DNA of 64,000 nucleotides from Gaiellasilicea sp963749515 (GTDB lineage: Bacteria > Actinomycetota > Thermoleophilia > Gaiellales > Gaiellaceae). Positions 44,240-52,048 of this stretch are shown piece by piece. The notes beneath the pieces were generated by a model that searched no databases, was not told where the DNA came from, and saw only the letters and a program-made list of their open reading frames with translations. A program made the translations under genes and the position numbers. The DNA lies in the NCBI GenBank assembly GCA_963749515.1, contig CAVVMR010000001.1:620001-684000 (forward strand). The letters are read 5' to 3'. Within the stretch, counting starts at the first letter, position 1. Every line of letters begins with the position of its first letter.

Positions 44240-44503
44240 GCCATTGTCTCCTTGTCTCGCCTCGCGCTCGATTGATCCTCCTGCACTCCACCCGACTTGA
44301 CTCGCCAAGAGAACAGAAATCATCCGTGCAGGCGGAAACCTCCGCTCGGGTGCGCCAGCGTTCGAGCATGTCCCCTCGCGCCGATGAGTTCTTGGTGGTT
44401 CGTCAGTCTCTACGGCGATATGGCCGGAGCTGCGTCGGACAAGGAGTCATGAGATGACCGGAATGGATGCTGTGGAGAAGCAAGTCAAGGCGGTCGGTAC
44501 ACG

Positions 44504-45127
44504 ATGAACGCCCTTACCTCGATCACCATCACGCCAGTCTTCGTTGCCGACCTTTCCGTCGAGGGCGAGCGGATGCCGGTCTACGTGCACGTCATCGACC
44601 ATCCCGATGCGCGCGTGCTGGTCGACACCGGCATGACGGAGCTCCACCCGGCGATGGCCGACATGGATCCCCGCCTCCAGCCGCTGAGCGAGCAGGACTT
44701 CGATCTCGCCGGCATCGACATCGTCGTCAACACACACCTGCACGCCGACCACTGTGGCGGCAACCACCTCTTCTCCGGCAAGCCGATCTATGTCCAGCGT
44801 CGGGAGCTCGACGACGCGCGCAGCAACGACGACTACACCATTCGCGAGTGGGTCGAGGCGCCTGGAGTGCGGTACATGCCGGTCGACGGCGAGCTCGAGC
44901 TGCTTCCGGGGCTCCGCCTCGTCCCGGCAACGGGCCACACACCCGGCATGCAGATGGTCGTCGTCGAGACTGGCGGGCGCCCGGTCATCGTCGGCGGCGA
45001 CGTGGCGGTGTGGTTCGGCGAGTTCGACGAGCCGCCCACCGAAGGCCGGCAACGAATCCTTGCGCTCGACCCCGAGCTGGTCTGGCTCACGCACGAGCAC
45101 GAGCCGTGGCGACCCCCCACCGTCTAA
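44504..45127 (+). CDS. MBL-fold metallo-hydrolase (AHL-lactonase-like size)
   Basis: 207 residues. A complete metal motif NTHLHADHCGGNH near residues 76-88, GHTPGMQMVVVE with the third His, GGDVAVWFGEFDEPP with the bridging Asp and THEHEPW at the end. Size and motif order resemble quorum-quenching lactonases and related small MBL hydrolases, but no specific residue decides this. It precedes a second, degenerate MBL-like gene on the same strand, 34 bases downstream. Confidence 0.85.
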   Translation: MNALTSITITPVFVADLSVEGERMPVYVHVIDHPDARVLVDTGMTELHPAMADMDPRLQPLSEQDFDLAGIDIVVNTHLHADHCGGNHLFSGKPIYVQRRELDDARSNDDYTIREWVEAPGVRYMPVDGELELLPGLRLVPATGHTPGMQMVVVETGGRPVIVGGDVAVWFGEFDEPPTEGRQRILALDPELVWLTHEHEPWRPPTV

Positions 45128-45161
45128 CTGGTCAGATCGGTTGACCGCTTACGATGCCGGT

Positions 45162-45848
45162 ATGGCTGAGGCTCTGGATCGAATCGACGACGGCATCTGG
45201 CGCTGGACGGCGCGTCACCCCGAGTGGCACCCGTCCGGGTTCGGGGACGAGGTTGCCAGTTTTGCCGTGAAGACCGACGCCGAGCTGCTGCTGATCGACC
45301 CGTTGCTGCCAGCCGACCCGGCGCCGGTCCACGAGCTGGTGGATGCCCAGGCGGGTGAGGACGCGATCGCGGTGCTGATCACCATCCCGTACCACGTGCG
45401 CGACGCGGAGCGTCTGCGCAGAAAGCACGGCAGGCGCTGCACGATCTGGGGACACGAGGCCTGTGCGAGCCGCCTCACCAAGCGCGCCGGCTTCCACCCG
45501 ATCACGCCCGAGACCGAGCTTCCAGCCGGCGTCCGCGCCCACGCGATCGGCAGCCCGCGGCGGCAGGAGCAGCCGCTCTGGATTCCCTCGCACAAGGCGC
45601 TCGCCTTCGGCGACGCGGTGATCGAGACCGGCGATCGGCTGCGCGTCTGGGAGCATGACCTCGACAGCGAGCAGCGCACGCGCTGGTACCAAGAGCGCTT
45701 CATCCCGACGCTGAAGCCGCTGCTCGACCTCCACCCAGAGCGGGTGCTCGTCACCCATGGTGCCCCCGTGCTCGGCGACGGACGCGCGAAGCTCGCCTCC
45801 GCGCTGCGCTCGAAGCCGTGGAATCGCCGCAGCGCCGCGTCCGCCTGA
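45162..45848 (+). CDS. Degenerate MBL-fold-like protein
   Basis: 228 residues. The order of elements is that of a metallo-beta-lactamase fold: IDDGIWRWTARHPEW, LLLIDPLLPAD, AVLITIPYHVRDAERLRRKHG at the place of the metal loop, ALAFGDAVIETGDRL and VLVTHGAPVLGDG. The HxHxDH motif is reduced to PYHVRD and only single His/Asp remain elsewhere, so metal binding and hydrolysis look lost or altered. It may be a partner of the intact MBL gene upstream. Confidence 0.7.
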   Translation: MAEALDRIDDGIWRWTARHPEWHPSGFGDEVASFAVKTDAELLLIDPLLPADPAPVHELVDAQAGEDAIAVLITIPYHVRDAERLRRKHGRRCTIWGHEACASRLTKRAGFHPITPETELPAGVRAHAIGSPRRQEQPLWIPSHKALAFGDAVIETGDRLRVWEHDLDSEQRTRWYQERFIPTLKPLLDLHPERVLVTHGAPVLGDGRAKLASALRSKPWNRRSAASA

Positions 45849-45883
45849 CTAGCGGAACTCCGACTCCCTCCAGCCCGCGAGGG

Positions 45884-45915
45884 GCCTGGGCCAGTGTTCC
45901 GGAATGACGCGTGAG
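45884..45915 (+). repeat. Cassette-boundary repeat, copy 1 (variant B)
   Basis: GCCTGGGCCAGTGTTCCGGA followed by ATGACGCGTGAG. First of seven same-strand copies; the stop of the minus-strand GFA gene is 28 bases downstream. Confidence 0.85.
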
Positions 45916-45943
45916 TGGTTGTCCGGTAACTGGTATTGGCCGA

Positions 45944-46339
45944 TCATGACCACGGGTCCTCGTCGTACTGAGGGAGGTCGTCGAGGATCTCATGCCAAGG
46001 AGCTTTCGAGCCGACGAACATATGCGCAGTTGGCTTGAGCGCTGGCTCGTCGACCAGCGATCCATACGGCACACGGATCCGGCCTTCGTAGCCCGTCCAG
46101 TACAGCCGCGAGAAGCACGTTCCGCAACGCCTCGCGTGGTGGCCGTGGGCATCGCCAATCAGGATCGACGAGTCCGCACCCTTGGTCACCCTCAGTTTCT
46201 CGGGCTCGATCTCGCCCCAGGGCAAGAACGCCGAGCCTGTTGCCGCACGGCAGTTCGAGCAGTGGCAGTTGTACGCCTCGACGAACTCGTCGGAGACCTC
46301 AAATGCAACGGCATTGCACGCGCAGCGCCCCCTCAGCAC
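45944..46339 (-). CDS. GFA/CENP-V-family zinc protein
   Basis: 131 residues from GTG 46339 (an ATG at 46378 would add 13 residues). Zinc-binding Cys pattern of the glutathione-dependent formaldehyde-activating-like family: RGRCACNAVAFEV, NCHCSNCRAATGSAF, and RRCGTCFSRLYW. The fold binds zinc and is often annotated as GFA; true formaldehyde chemistry is not implied. It occupies the first inter-repeat interval of the cassette-like region. Confidence 0.85.
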   Translation of the reverse strand: MLRGRCACNAVAFEVSDEFVEAYNCHCSNCRAATGSAFLPWGEIEPEKLRVTKGADSSILIGDAHGHHARRCGTCFSRLYWTGYEGRIRVPYGSLVDEPALKPTAHMFVGSKAPWHEILDDLPQYDEDPWS

Positions 46340-46393
46340 GATGGCACTGTAAAACGATCTGGGCGGATGCGGGAACAACTCTCGCGCCTACTC

Positions 46394-46427
46394 TCGCCTG
46401 GGCCAGCATCCGGGAATGTCCCCTGAG
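46394..46427 (+). repeat. Cassette-boundary repeat, copy 2 (variant A)
   Basis: TCGCCTGGGCCAGCATCCGG followed by GAATGTCCCCTGAG. Lies 54 bases upstream (minus-strand sense) of the GFA start. Confidence 0.88.
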
Positions 46428-46489
46428 CAGCGCGCCACCTCGGATCGCGCTTCTTGTGGGCCGGAACCTGGTCGACCGTGTCTGTGTGT

Positions 46490-46697
46490 TCAGGCCGAGT
46501 CCTGCTCTAACCGCGCACGCACCTGCTCCTCCAGGGCGTCCAAGGCGTCCGGGGCGCCCGTCACGGTCACTGCCCACCCATTGCCCCTGCGGCCCAACTT
46601 CCGTCCCGAGCCCTTGCGCCGTGAGGTGTGCGGCCGTCTCGTCCGCGTCCTCTCGGGTCGCGCAGTAGAGCTTCGTGAGCCTGAGCTCCTCGGGCAT
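46490..46697 (-). pseudogene. Frame-broken small protein gene
   Basis: ATG 46697 reads MPEELRLTKLYCATREDADE, then TAAHLTAQGLGTEVGPQG. Around 46583-46590 the frame shifts: the next frame reads NGWAVTVTGAP, then DALDALEEQVRARLEQDSA and stops at 46490-46492. Removing one base joins them into a protein of about 68 residues with two alpha/beta units. No family is named, but the joined sequence is coherent and lies in the second inter-repeat interval. Confidence 0.6.
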
Positions 46698-46887
46698 CGC
46701 GCGAAGCGTAACGAGTCGAGTCAAGGCCGTCGGGATTGTCGCCAACGGCAGCGAGCACCCGGCGCTGCTCGGCAACAACACGTTCTACTGGCAGGCGCCT
46801 GATCGTGTCACACGCGATGAGATCGTGACGATCCTCGCGTACCAACAGGACGGGTCAATCGTGAAGATCAACGTCGACTTCGATTGA
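46675..46887 (+). CDS. Possible small protein or gene fragment
   Basis: 70 residues from GTG 46675, overlapping the divergent frame-broken gene by 23 bases. The C-terminal part, NNTFYWQAPDRVTRDEIVTI followed by AYQQDGSIVKINVDFD, looks protein-like and ends naturally; the first 15 residues look non-coding. It may be the remnant of a longer gene. No function known. Confidence 0.4.
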   Translation: MSLSSSGIARSVTSRVKAVGIVANGSEHPALLGNNTFYWQAPDRVTRDEIVTILAYQQDGSIVKINVDFD

Positions 46888-46940
46888 CCCAACGCGGCCA
46901 CAGACTCAGTACCTACTCATACATCGCACGCGCCTATTCA

Positions 46941-46974
46941 TCGCCTGGGCCAGTGTTCAGGAATGTCCCTTGAG
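46941..46974 (+). repeat. Cassette-boundary repeat, copy 3 (variant A)
   Basis: TCGCCTGGGCCAGTGTTCAG followed by GAATGTCCCTTGAG. 44 bases before the ATG of the zinc-ribbon gene. Confidence 0.88.
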
Positions 46975-47018
46975 GACTGCGGGTCGTACGATGATCAGGT
47001 GGCGCTCTATGGCGTGGG

Positions 47019-47348
47019 ATGTGTTCCGTGTGCGGAGACTCTCTCGCCTGCCTCGCTGCTAGGAAATCAGGGAAGCTGGTGTTCTTCTGTCCACTCTGTG
47101 GCGTCGCGTACCGCGAGCCCCCGCCGCTTTGGGAGTTAGAAGAGATCCTGCGGCTTGATGAGCTAGCGCCAGCAGGGGTCGCCCTTGCGTCGCGGGCGGA
47201 GCTTGAGGTCGCGGGCTTTGCTGACATCGAGGAACTCGGCGGGACCTGGATGGGGTGGATCGAGGAAGTGCTCTGGCGACCGCCGGGCAAAGGTAAGACC
47301 GACGAAGAGGCGACGAAAGCACATTTCGACCGCTGGTATTCGCGCTAG
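47019..47348 (+). CDS. Small zinc-ribbon-like protein of unknown function
   Basis: 109 residues. Two CxxC pairs (MCSVCGDS and VFFCPLCGVAYREPPP, residues 2-5 and 24-27) form a likely zinc ribbon; the remainder is acidic and helical (PLWELEEILRLDELAPAG) with Trp-rich GGTWMGWIEEVLW. No enzyme motif. It is the gene of the third interval, 44 bases after a repeat and 26 bases before the next. Not recognised as a named family. Confidence 0.62.
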   Translation: MCSVCGDSLACLAARKSGKLVFFCPLCGVAYREPPPLWELEEILRLDELAPAGVALASRAELEVAGFADIEELGGTWMGWIEEVLWRPPGKGKTDEEATKAHFDRWYSR

Positions 47349-47374
47349 CGCCGGCTCCCCCGGCGCGAACCCTC

Positions 47375-47409
47375 CTATCTGGGCGAGCGTTCGGGAATGA
47401 CGCCTGAAG
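47375..47409 (+). repeat. Cassette-boundary repeat, copy 4 (divergent variant B)
   Basis: CTATCTGGGCGAGCGTTCGG followed by GAATGACGCCTGAAG. Most divergent copy at its 5' end; 13 bases before the GTG of the next gene. Confidence 0.78.
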
Positions 47410-47422
47410 GTACGGTTTTGTC

Positions 47423-47770
47423 GTGTCAGAAACCGTGACGTGGACCGCGCTGCTCCGGGTCGACGATGAGGGAACCGCTCAGCGCCTCCTGACCCGTCTG
47501 CAGAGTGCGCTCGGAGTCGAGATTGAGGTCGGAGACGTCGAGCGCTATTGGAAGGACGAGACTCTTTACCGCTGCATGTTCACTACGCCGCTTCCGAATG
47601 TGGGGGAAGGAAGTCCGACCGCCGACGTTCTCACGCTCGCGGGTCGGGTCGCGCCCTCTTGGCACGTGAGGGACCTAGCGCCGGACACGCCGATCAGCGG
47701 GACGACGGACGCCGGGATCGTCGTAAGCGGCGTGACGTGGCTCGGATTCGACCTGGTCTCGCAGCCGTAA
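47423..47770 (+). CDS. Small protein of unknown function
   Basis: 115 residues, GTG start 13 bases after a repeat copy, so the repeat itself would form part of its promoter or leader. Sequence features: TWTALLRVDDEGTAQRLLTR, VGDVERYWKDETLYRCMFTT and a beta-rich C-terminus VSGVTWLGFDLVSQP; an alternating ferredoxin-like alpha/beta pattern is possible. No family recognised. Confidence 0.6.
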   Translation: MSETVTWTALLRVDDEGTAQRLLTRLQSALGVEIEVGDVERYWKDETLYRCMFTTPLPNVGEGSPTADVLTLAGRVAPSWHVRDLAPDTPISGTTDAGIVVSGVTWLGFDLVSQP

Positions 47771-47781
47771 GTACGGATTCC

Positions 47782-47815
47782 TCGCCTGCGCCAGCGTCCG
47801 GGAATGTCCCCTGAG
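47782..47815 (+). repeat. Cassette-boundary repeat, copy 5 (variant A)
   Basis: TCGCCTGCGCCAGCGTCCGG followed by GAATGTCCCCTGAG. Begins 11 bases after one gene's stop and ends 10 bases before the next gene's stop. Confidence 0.88.
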
Positions 47816-47825
47816 CCGCCTAGGG

Positions 47826-48248
47826 TCAGACCACCCACCAGTACCACATGTCCTGCCCGGCGGCGCGTGCCTCCTCCGCGTGGCGCACCATCGCGCGCAA
47901 GGCCGACAGGGCGTCCTCGGCTGTCCAGCGGTCGGCCACAAGCTCCTCGGTAGCAGCCCATTCGTCAGCGATGGTGTTGGCGTCCGCAAGATCGGCCAGC
48001 GCGTCTCGGAACCCCGCTGGAATGGCGAACACGCCTGCGTGACCACCCTCAGCGATCATGGAAGCTGGTGCGATCTGGGGATAGATGTCCTCAAACGTCC
48101 CTACTCGCATGATCTCCGCCAGTGTCGCCAGCGGGATGTCGGTCAGACCAGGAACCTCCACGGCTGGGAATCGCGTCCCTGGTCCATGCTGGATGACTGT
48201 CTCGTCAATGTCCTCGCGCAGTGCAGTGAAGAAATCGCCAAGTGCCAT
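47826..48248 (-). CDS. Small acidic protein of unknown function
   Basis: 140 residues. A helical/acidic protein: LGDFFTALREDIDETVIQHG, LATLAEIMRVGTFEDIYPQI, EWAATEELVADRWTAEDALS, and a Trp-rich end QDMWYWWVV. No motif or family recognised; size and acidity are compatible with immunity-type proteins but there is no direct evidence. It is transcribed toward the repeat that precedes it. Confidence 0.6.
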   Translation of the reverse strand: MALGDFFTALREDIDETVIQHGPGTRFPAVEVPGLTDIPLATLAEIMRVGTFEDIYPQIAPASMIAEGGHAGVFAIPAGFRDALADLADANTIADEWAATEELVADRWTAEDALSALRAMVRHAEEARAAGQDMWYWWVV

Positions 48249-48281
48249 TAGCGAGTGACCCTAACCGCACCGCGCCAGTCC

Positions 48282-48315
48282 TCGCCTGCGCCAGCGTTCG
48301 GGAATGACGCCTGAG
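48282..48315 (+). repeat. Cassette-boundary repeat, copy 6 (variant B)
   Basis: TCGCCTGCGCCAGCGTTCGG followed by GAATGACGCCTGAG. Between the start of one minus-strand gene and the stop of the next. Confidence 0.88.
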
Positions 48316-48332
48316 CTAGGCGGGGAGAACGC

Positions 48333-48764
48333 TCAGGTCTCGGCGACATCGGAGGCTTCGGGGAGCAGCACGAACCAGCCTAGACGCACTTCCGACAGCT
48401 GCCGCATCGATCGAGCGGCAGCGACGAGCTCAGCTTCGCGGGTCAACTCTCCAACGGACTGCGCGAACCGAGCCAACCTCCAACCGTCAAACGTCTCACG
48501 CCCATGGTCGTCCCAGTCGAAGTCGATCTCCCCTCCCGTTAGGAGCACGACGCGGCAGCCGCTGCCGTGCAACTCGAAGTCGCCCACGCCTGGAAGTCGA
48601 CCGCTACGCACGCCGCTACCACCGGCGCGGGGGAGGAGCTGCAAGGGCTCGCCCGCCGACGATCGCGCGGCTCCGAAATACCCGTCCCGCAGGGGGAGGA
48701 TGCATTCAATGAGCCGTTCGACGAACGTGAGGACCACGTCATGGGCATCCATCGGACTCGGCAT
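48333..48764 (-). CDS. Small protein of unknown function
   Basis: 143 residues from MPSPMDAHDVVLTFVERLIE (48764); a second Met (48752) is possible. It contains VLPRDG-like and beta-rich segments: GVGDFELHGSGCRVVLLTGG, EIDFDWDDHGRETFDGWRLA, EVRLGWFVLLPEASD. The FDWDDHGRETFDGWRL pattern is reminiscent of actinobacterial hypothetical proteins found in variable regions. No function assigned. Confidence 0.58.
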   Translation of the reverse strand: MPSPMDAHDVVLTFVERLIECILPLRDGYFGAARSSAGEPLQLLPRAGGSGVRSGRLPGVGDFELHGSGCRVVLLTGGEIDFDWDDHGRETFDGWRLARFAQSVGELTREAELVAAARSMRQLSEVRLGWFVLLPEASDVAET

Positions 48765-48782
48765 AGCACGGACGGTGATCTG

Positions 48783-48817
48783 TCGCCTGGGCCAGCGTCC
48801 GGGAATGTCCCCCTGAG
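48783..48817 (+). repeat. Cassette-boundary repeat, copy 7 (variant A)
   Basis: TCGCCTGGGCCAGCGTCCGG followed by GAATGTCCCCCTGAG, with one extra C. Last full copy of the run. Confidence 0.88.
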
Positions 48818-48858
48818 CTTCGTGCGCCCGACTAAGGAGAGATTGGCGAAATGCACGT

Positions 48859-49206
48859 TTACGCTGACTCCCTCGTCCGCGCGAGTGCGCGGTCGACAAC
48901 CAGGATCTCTTGCCAGCGAGTCCAAATCGGTGAGGCAGCAGCTTGAGACTGGGCAGAGTCGCTGTGGAGCGCAAGCACTCGGTCAATCTCCTCCACAACG
49001 ACGGCCGCGCACGCGTCTATCGACGTTACGTCATGACGTATGAGCCGTCTCACGACCCTTCGTGCGACGGCGTCGTAGTCGAGGGCACGACCGGGAGAGT
49101 CGTCCAGGATCTTTGCCGGATCGGTTCGGACCAGTGCGGTTAGTACATCCCGAACGAGCATCTTCCAGAGGGTCGTTAGATCCCGATTCCCTCTGTAGCC
49201 CTTCAC
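48859..49206 (-). CDS. Small helical protein of unknown function
   Basis: 115 residues, GTG start (49206); an in-frame ATG at 49161 is an alternative. Helix-rich: MLVRDVLTALVRTDPAKIL, YDAVARRVVRRLIRHDVTSI, AAVVVEEIDRVLALHSDSAQ. No enzymatic motif and no recognised family. It is the last gene of the repeat-bounded run. Confidence 0.55.
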   Translation of the reverse strand: MKGYRGNRDLTTLWKMLVRDVLTALVRTDPAKILDDSPGRALDYDAVARRVVRRLIRHDVTSIDACAAVVVEEIDRVLALHSDSAQSQAAASPIWTRWQEILVVDRALARTRESA

Positions 49207-49296
49207 CTGGTGCGTAACGGTACTACGTGATGCTTGAACAGCCCGCGCACGAGAATACGGGTGTGTGACGTGAGCGAGCGTGCTCTCGCCTGAGTT

Positions 49297-50463
49297 CTAA
49301 CCGCCACGCTGAGGTGCGGGCGCCAGGGCCTCGCGGATCCAGTCCAGTGCGTCGAGCCGCATCAGGCCGTAGTGGTAGAAGTCCACGCGCCGCAAGCCGC
49401 GCTCGCGCGCCAGTGCGACCTTCGCGTGCAGCTCCCCGGCCGAGTCGCAATCGGGAGTCGACGGCCGGAAGATGACGGAGACCGCGTCCTGGCCGTATGT
49501 GTCGAGATCCCGCGCGACCCAACCCGGATCGGCCGCGTAGCCCATCGCCTGGATGCCGTCGCAGGCCGCTGCGACCGCCTTCGCGTCGACGCCCAGCTGC
49601 CACGCGATCGTCGGCGACGGGTCGCCTGTCGGCCGGCCGTCGGCGTAGCCCTTCACCGCTCCCGAGAGCTCGATGAACTCCAGCGGCGTATCGCCCGCAG
49701 CGTCCGCCACCTCGGCAACGAGTGACGTGACGACCTGCTCGCGGACGCGGGCGTACTCGTCCCGCTCCGGCTCGCCGCCCGGGTCCTCGCCCGCGAACGC
49801 GCGCTCGATCGCGTCGCGCGCGTCGCGGCGCGCCGCCTCGCCGTCGACGCCGGCCGCGTGCGCCGCAGCAAGACAGTGCTCGCAGAAGCACAGCCCGAGC
49901 AGATACCGGACACGCCCGCTGAGCGGGACGAAGTAGCGCTCGTGCGCATAGCCGTGCTCGAGGCCCATGTAGTGCAGCGCCTCCGAGCAGATGCCGGCGA
50001 CGCCGAGGGCGGCGATGTCGGCCGCGAGCGCACACGCGTAGGCGCGGGCGTCAGGGTTCGCCGGACAGAGCTCGGTGACGTAGCGGTCGCCGAAGGCGTT
50101 CTCGGGAGCGCACTCGGGGTGCGCGGTGGCCAGGGCGCCGTTGTGCAGGAACACGGTCCAGGCCCGGACGGCGAGCCCGCGCTCGCCGGCGGCAGCGACG
50201 ATCTCCGGCAGCATCGCCGACTCGCTCACCGGCGGTTGCAGGCGCGTCGCGCGCAGCGCCGGCCCGGGCGGGAAGAAGACGGCGCCGCTCTCGAGGAACC
50301 GAACCCTGTGCACCGGATTGTGGGGGAAGACGTCCCGGCCCTCGTGGTAGGCGGCGGCCACCGTGACCCCGCCGAGACCGCCGCGGTGCTCGACGTTGTC
50401 GAGGACGATCTCGATCCCCTCGTCCGCGAGGTCGGTCGCGAAGCAGAAGATCGAGCTGTCCAC
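49297..50463 (-). CDS. Putative TIM-barrel hydrolase-like protein in sugar-acid operon
   Basis: 388 residues, GTG start that shares one base with the SDR stop (TAGTG). Pattern of a (beta/alpha)8 hydrolase: GLAVRAWTVFLHNGALA, AALGVAGICSEALHYMGLEH, LGLCFCEHCLAAAHAAGVD, IQAMGYAADPGW, RRVDFYHYGLM. The CFCEHC element occurs in uncharacterised glycoside-hydrolase-like proteins. Its place at the end of the GntR operon suggests it acts on the same carbohydrate, possibly as a hydrolase or epimerase, but this is inference. It lacks a signal peptide. Confidence 0.62.
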   Translation of the reverse strand: MDSSIFCFATDLADEGIEIVLDNVEHRGGLGGVTVAAAYHEGRDVFPHNPVHRVRFLESGAVFFPPGPALRATRLQPPVSESAMLPEIVAAAGERGLAVRAWTVFLHNGALATAHPECAPENAFGDRYVTELCPANPDARAYACALAADIAALGVAGICSEALHYMGLEHGYAHERYFVPLSGRVRYLLGLCFCEHCLAAAHAAGVDGEAARRDARDAIERAFAGEDPGGEPERDEYARVREQVVTSLVAEVADAAGDTPLEFIELSGAVKGYADGRPTGDPSPTIAWQLGVDAKAVAAACDGIQAMGYAADPGWVARDLDTYGQDAVSVIFRPSTPDCDSAGELHAKVALARERGLRRVDFYHYGLMRLDALDWIREALAPAPQRGG

Positions 50464-51209
50464 TAGCGCGAGAGCCAGCCGCCGTCGACCGGGAGCGTCA
50501 CGCCCTGCACGTAGTCCGAGGCGGCGGAGGAGAGAAAGACGACGGCGCCCCCGATGTCGGCCGGCTCGCCCCAGCGGCCTGCTGGGATGCGGACGTCGAT
50601 CTGCTTCGTTCGCTCCGGGTCGTCGCGCCAGATGCGGGCGTTCAGCGCCGTCTTGACATAGCCGGGCGCGATCGCGTTCACGTTGACGCCGTGCGGCGCC
50701 CACTCGTTCGCCAGAGCCATCGTCAACTGCGATACGCCACCTTTGCTCGCTGCGTACGAGGAGATCCGGAACCCGCCCTGGAAGCTCATCACCGACGCGA
50801 TGTTCACGATCTTGCCGCTCCCCTGGGCGACCATGATCCGGCCGGCGAGCTGGCAGAGCTCGAAGGTCGCCGTGAGGTTGACCTCGATCACCTCGTCCCA
50901 GTCGGCGAGGTCGTGATCGACGGCGTCGGAGGCGCGGCCGATCCCGTGCGAGTTGACGAGGATGTCGAGGCCATCCAGCTGCTCGACCGCCTCGGCAAAG
51001 CCGCGGCGCAGCTGCTCGCGGTCGGTCAGGTCGGCGCGCACGGCGCTACCGCCCAGCTCCGCCGCCGCTTCCTCCGCGCTCTCCGAGCGCCCGAGGATGG
51101 CCACGCTCGCGCCTGCCTCGGCGAGCGACCGCGCCAGCCCGCGCCCGATCCCGCCGCCGCCGCCCGTCACGAGCGCACGGCGTCCGGTCAGGTCGAAGGG
51201 ACCGGCCAC
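50463..51209 (-). CDS. SDR-family oxidoreductase (2-deoxygluconate 3-dehydrogenase-like)
   Basis: 248 residues. TGGGGGIGRGLARSL cofactor motif, NSHG in place of NNAG, NIASVMSFQGG with the Ser, YAASKGG (YxxxK), and the C-terminal YVQGVTLPVDGG. The NIASxxSFQGGxxxxxYxASKGG signature is that of KduD/2-deoxy-D-gluconate 3-dehydrogenases. It overlaps the sugar isomerase gene by 22 bases. In this operon it could interconvert keto- and hydroxy-forms of a sugar acid. Assignment of substrate is inferred. Confidence 0.87.
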   Translation of the reverse strand: MAGPFDLTGRRALVTGGGGGIGRGLARSLAEAGASVAILGRSESAEEAAAELGGSAVRADLTDREQLRRGFAEAVEQLDGLDILVNSHGIGRASDAVDHDLADWDEVIEVNLTATFELCQLAGRIMVAQGSGKIVNIASVMSFQGGFRISSYAASKGGVSQLTMALANEWAPHGVNVNAIAPGYVKTALNARIWRDDPERTKQIDVRIPAGRWGEPADIGGAVVFLSSAASDYVQGVTLPVDGGWLSR

Positions 51210-52048
51210 GCTGCTGTGTCGCGGGCGCCGAGCTCGGCGAGGATTCGCGCCGTCTCGCGGTAGGACTCCTCGACGAGCTCGACCATCCGGTCGGGTTCCG
51301 GGACGCGTTCGAGCTCGACCGAGACCGTGCCCGTGAAGCCGGTGTCGAGGATCGCCTGCAGGTACTCCTTGATCGGCGTCACGCCGCGGCCGGGCGGCAT
51401 GTCGCCGTGCACCTTGCCGTCGCAGTCGGAGACGTGCACGTGACCGATCATCCCTTTCAGCACTCCGACGTCGTCGAAGGAGGCGCCGGAGAGGTGGAGG
51501 TGCGAGACGTCCGCGTTCGCCTTCACGGCCGGATGATCGACGAGCCGGATCAGGTCGGCGAGCTCGTGCACGCTGCTCGCGACCGCGTGCTTGAACGGCT
51601 CGAGCTCGATCGCCAGCTCGATTCCCTGCGGCTCGGCGTGCTCGGCGAGCTCGCGGAGGTTCTCGGCGACCAGCCCGAAGATTTGTTCCTTCGAAAAGAC
51701 CTGCAAATCGCAGTAGTACTCGCCGGCTACGAGCAGCACGTTGCGGCCGCCGAAATACGCCTGCTGGTCGATGTACGCCTTGCAGCGGTCGAGCGTGAAC
51801 CTGCGGACGGAGGGCACGAAGTCGACGAGGCCGAGCGCGATGCAGACGGCAGAGCGAATCGGGAGCCCGAGCTCGTCGCAGGTCTCCTTGATCCCGCGGC
51901 GCTCGTCGTCGCTCGTCGTCAGCGGATCCTCGAAGACGTCGTAGCTGTCGAAGCCGATCTCCTTCGTCTTCCTGATCCCCTCCAGCACGCCCAGCGAGGT
52001 TCCGTGCCAGGCCGAGCCGATCAGCCCGAGCTCGAGCGAGTGCTCCAT
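51188..52048 (-). CDS. Sugar phosphate isomerase/epimerase-like TIM barrel (AP endonuclease 2 family)
   Basis: 286 residues. Metal ligands in the expected order: IELAIELEPF (Glu), VKANADVSHLHLSG (Asp/His), IGHVHVSDCDGK (His/Asp), GTVSVELERV (C-terminal Glu). This xylose-isomerase-like fold includes hydroxypyruvate isomerases, inosose isomerases and ketose epimerases. The ATG overlaps the gntR end by one base (stop/start coupling), so the gene is co-expressed with the regulator. Confidence 0.85.
   Translation of the reverse strand: MEHSLELGLIGSAWHGTSLGVLEGIRKTKEIGFDSYDVFEDPLTTSDDERRGIKETCDELGLPIRSAVCIALGLVDFVPSVRRFTLDRCKAYIDQQAYFGGRNVLLVAGEYYCDLQVFSKEQIFGLVAENLRELAEHAEPQGIELAIELEPFKHAVASSVHELADLIRLVDHPAVKANADVSHLHLSGASFDDVGVLKGMIGHVHVSDCDGKVHGDMPPGRGVTPIKEYLQAILDTGFTGTVSVELERVPEPDRMVELVEESYRETARILAELGARDTAAWPVPST

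Noticed and set aside
44272..44457. 61-codon frame between the DHFR-like and MBL genes
   Set aside because: No ribosome-binding site, no motif, overlaps the DHFR-like upstream region; probably non-coding.
45884..48817. CRISPR array or integron attC array
   Set aside because: Spacing of 400-550 bp with coding spacers excludes CRISPR. Canonical RYYYAAC/GTTRRRY attC ends and an integrase are not seen, so integron is not claimed.
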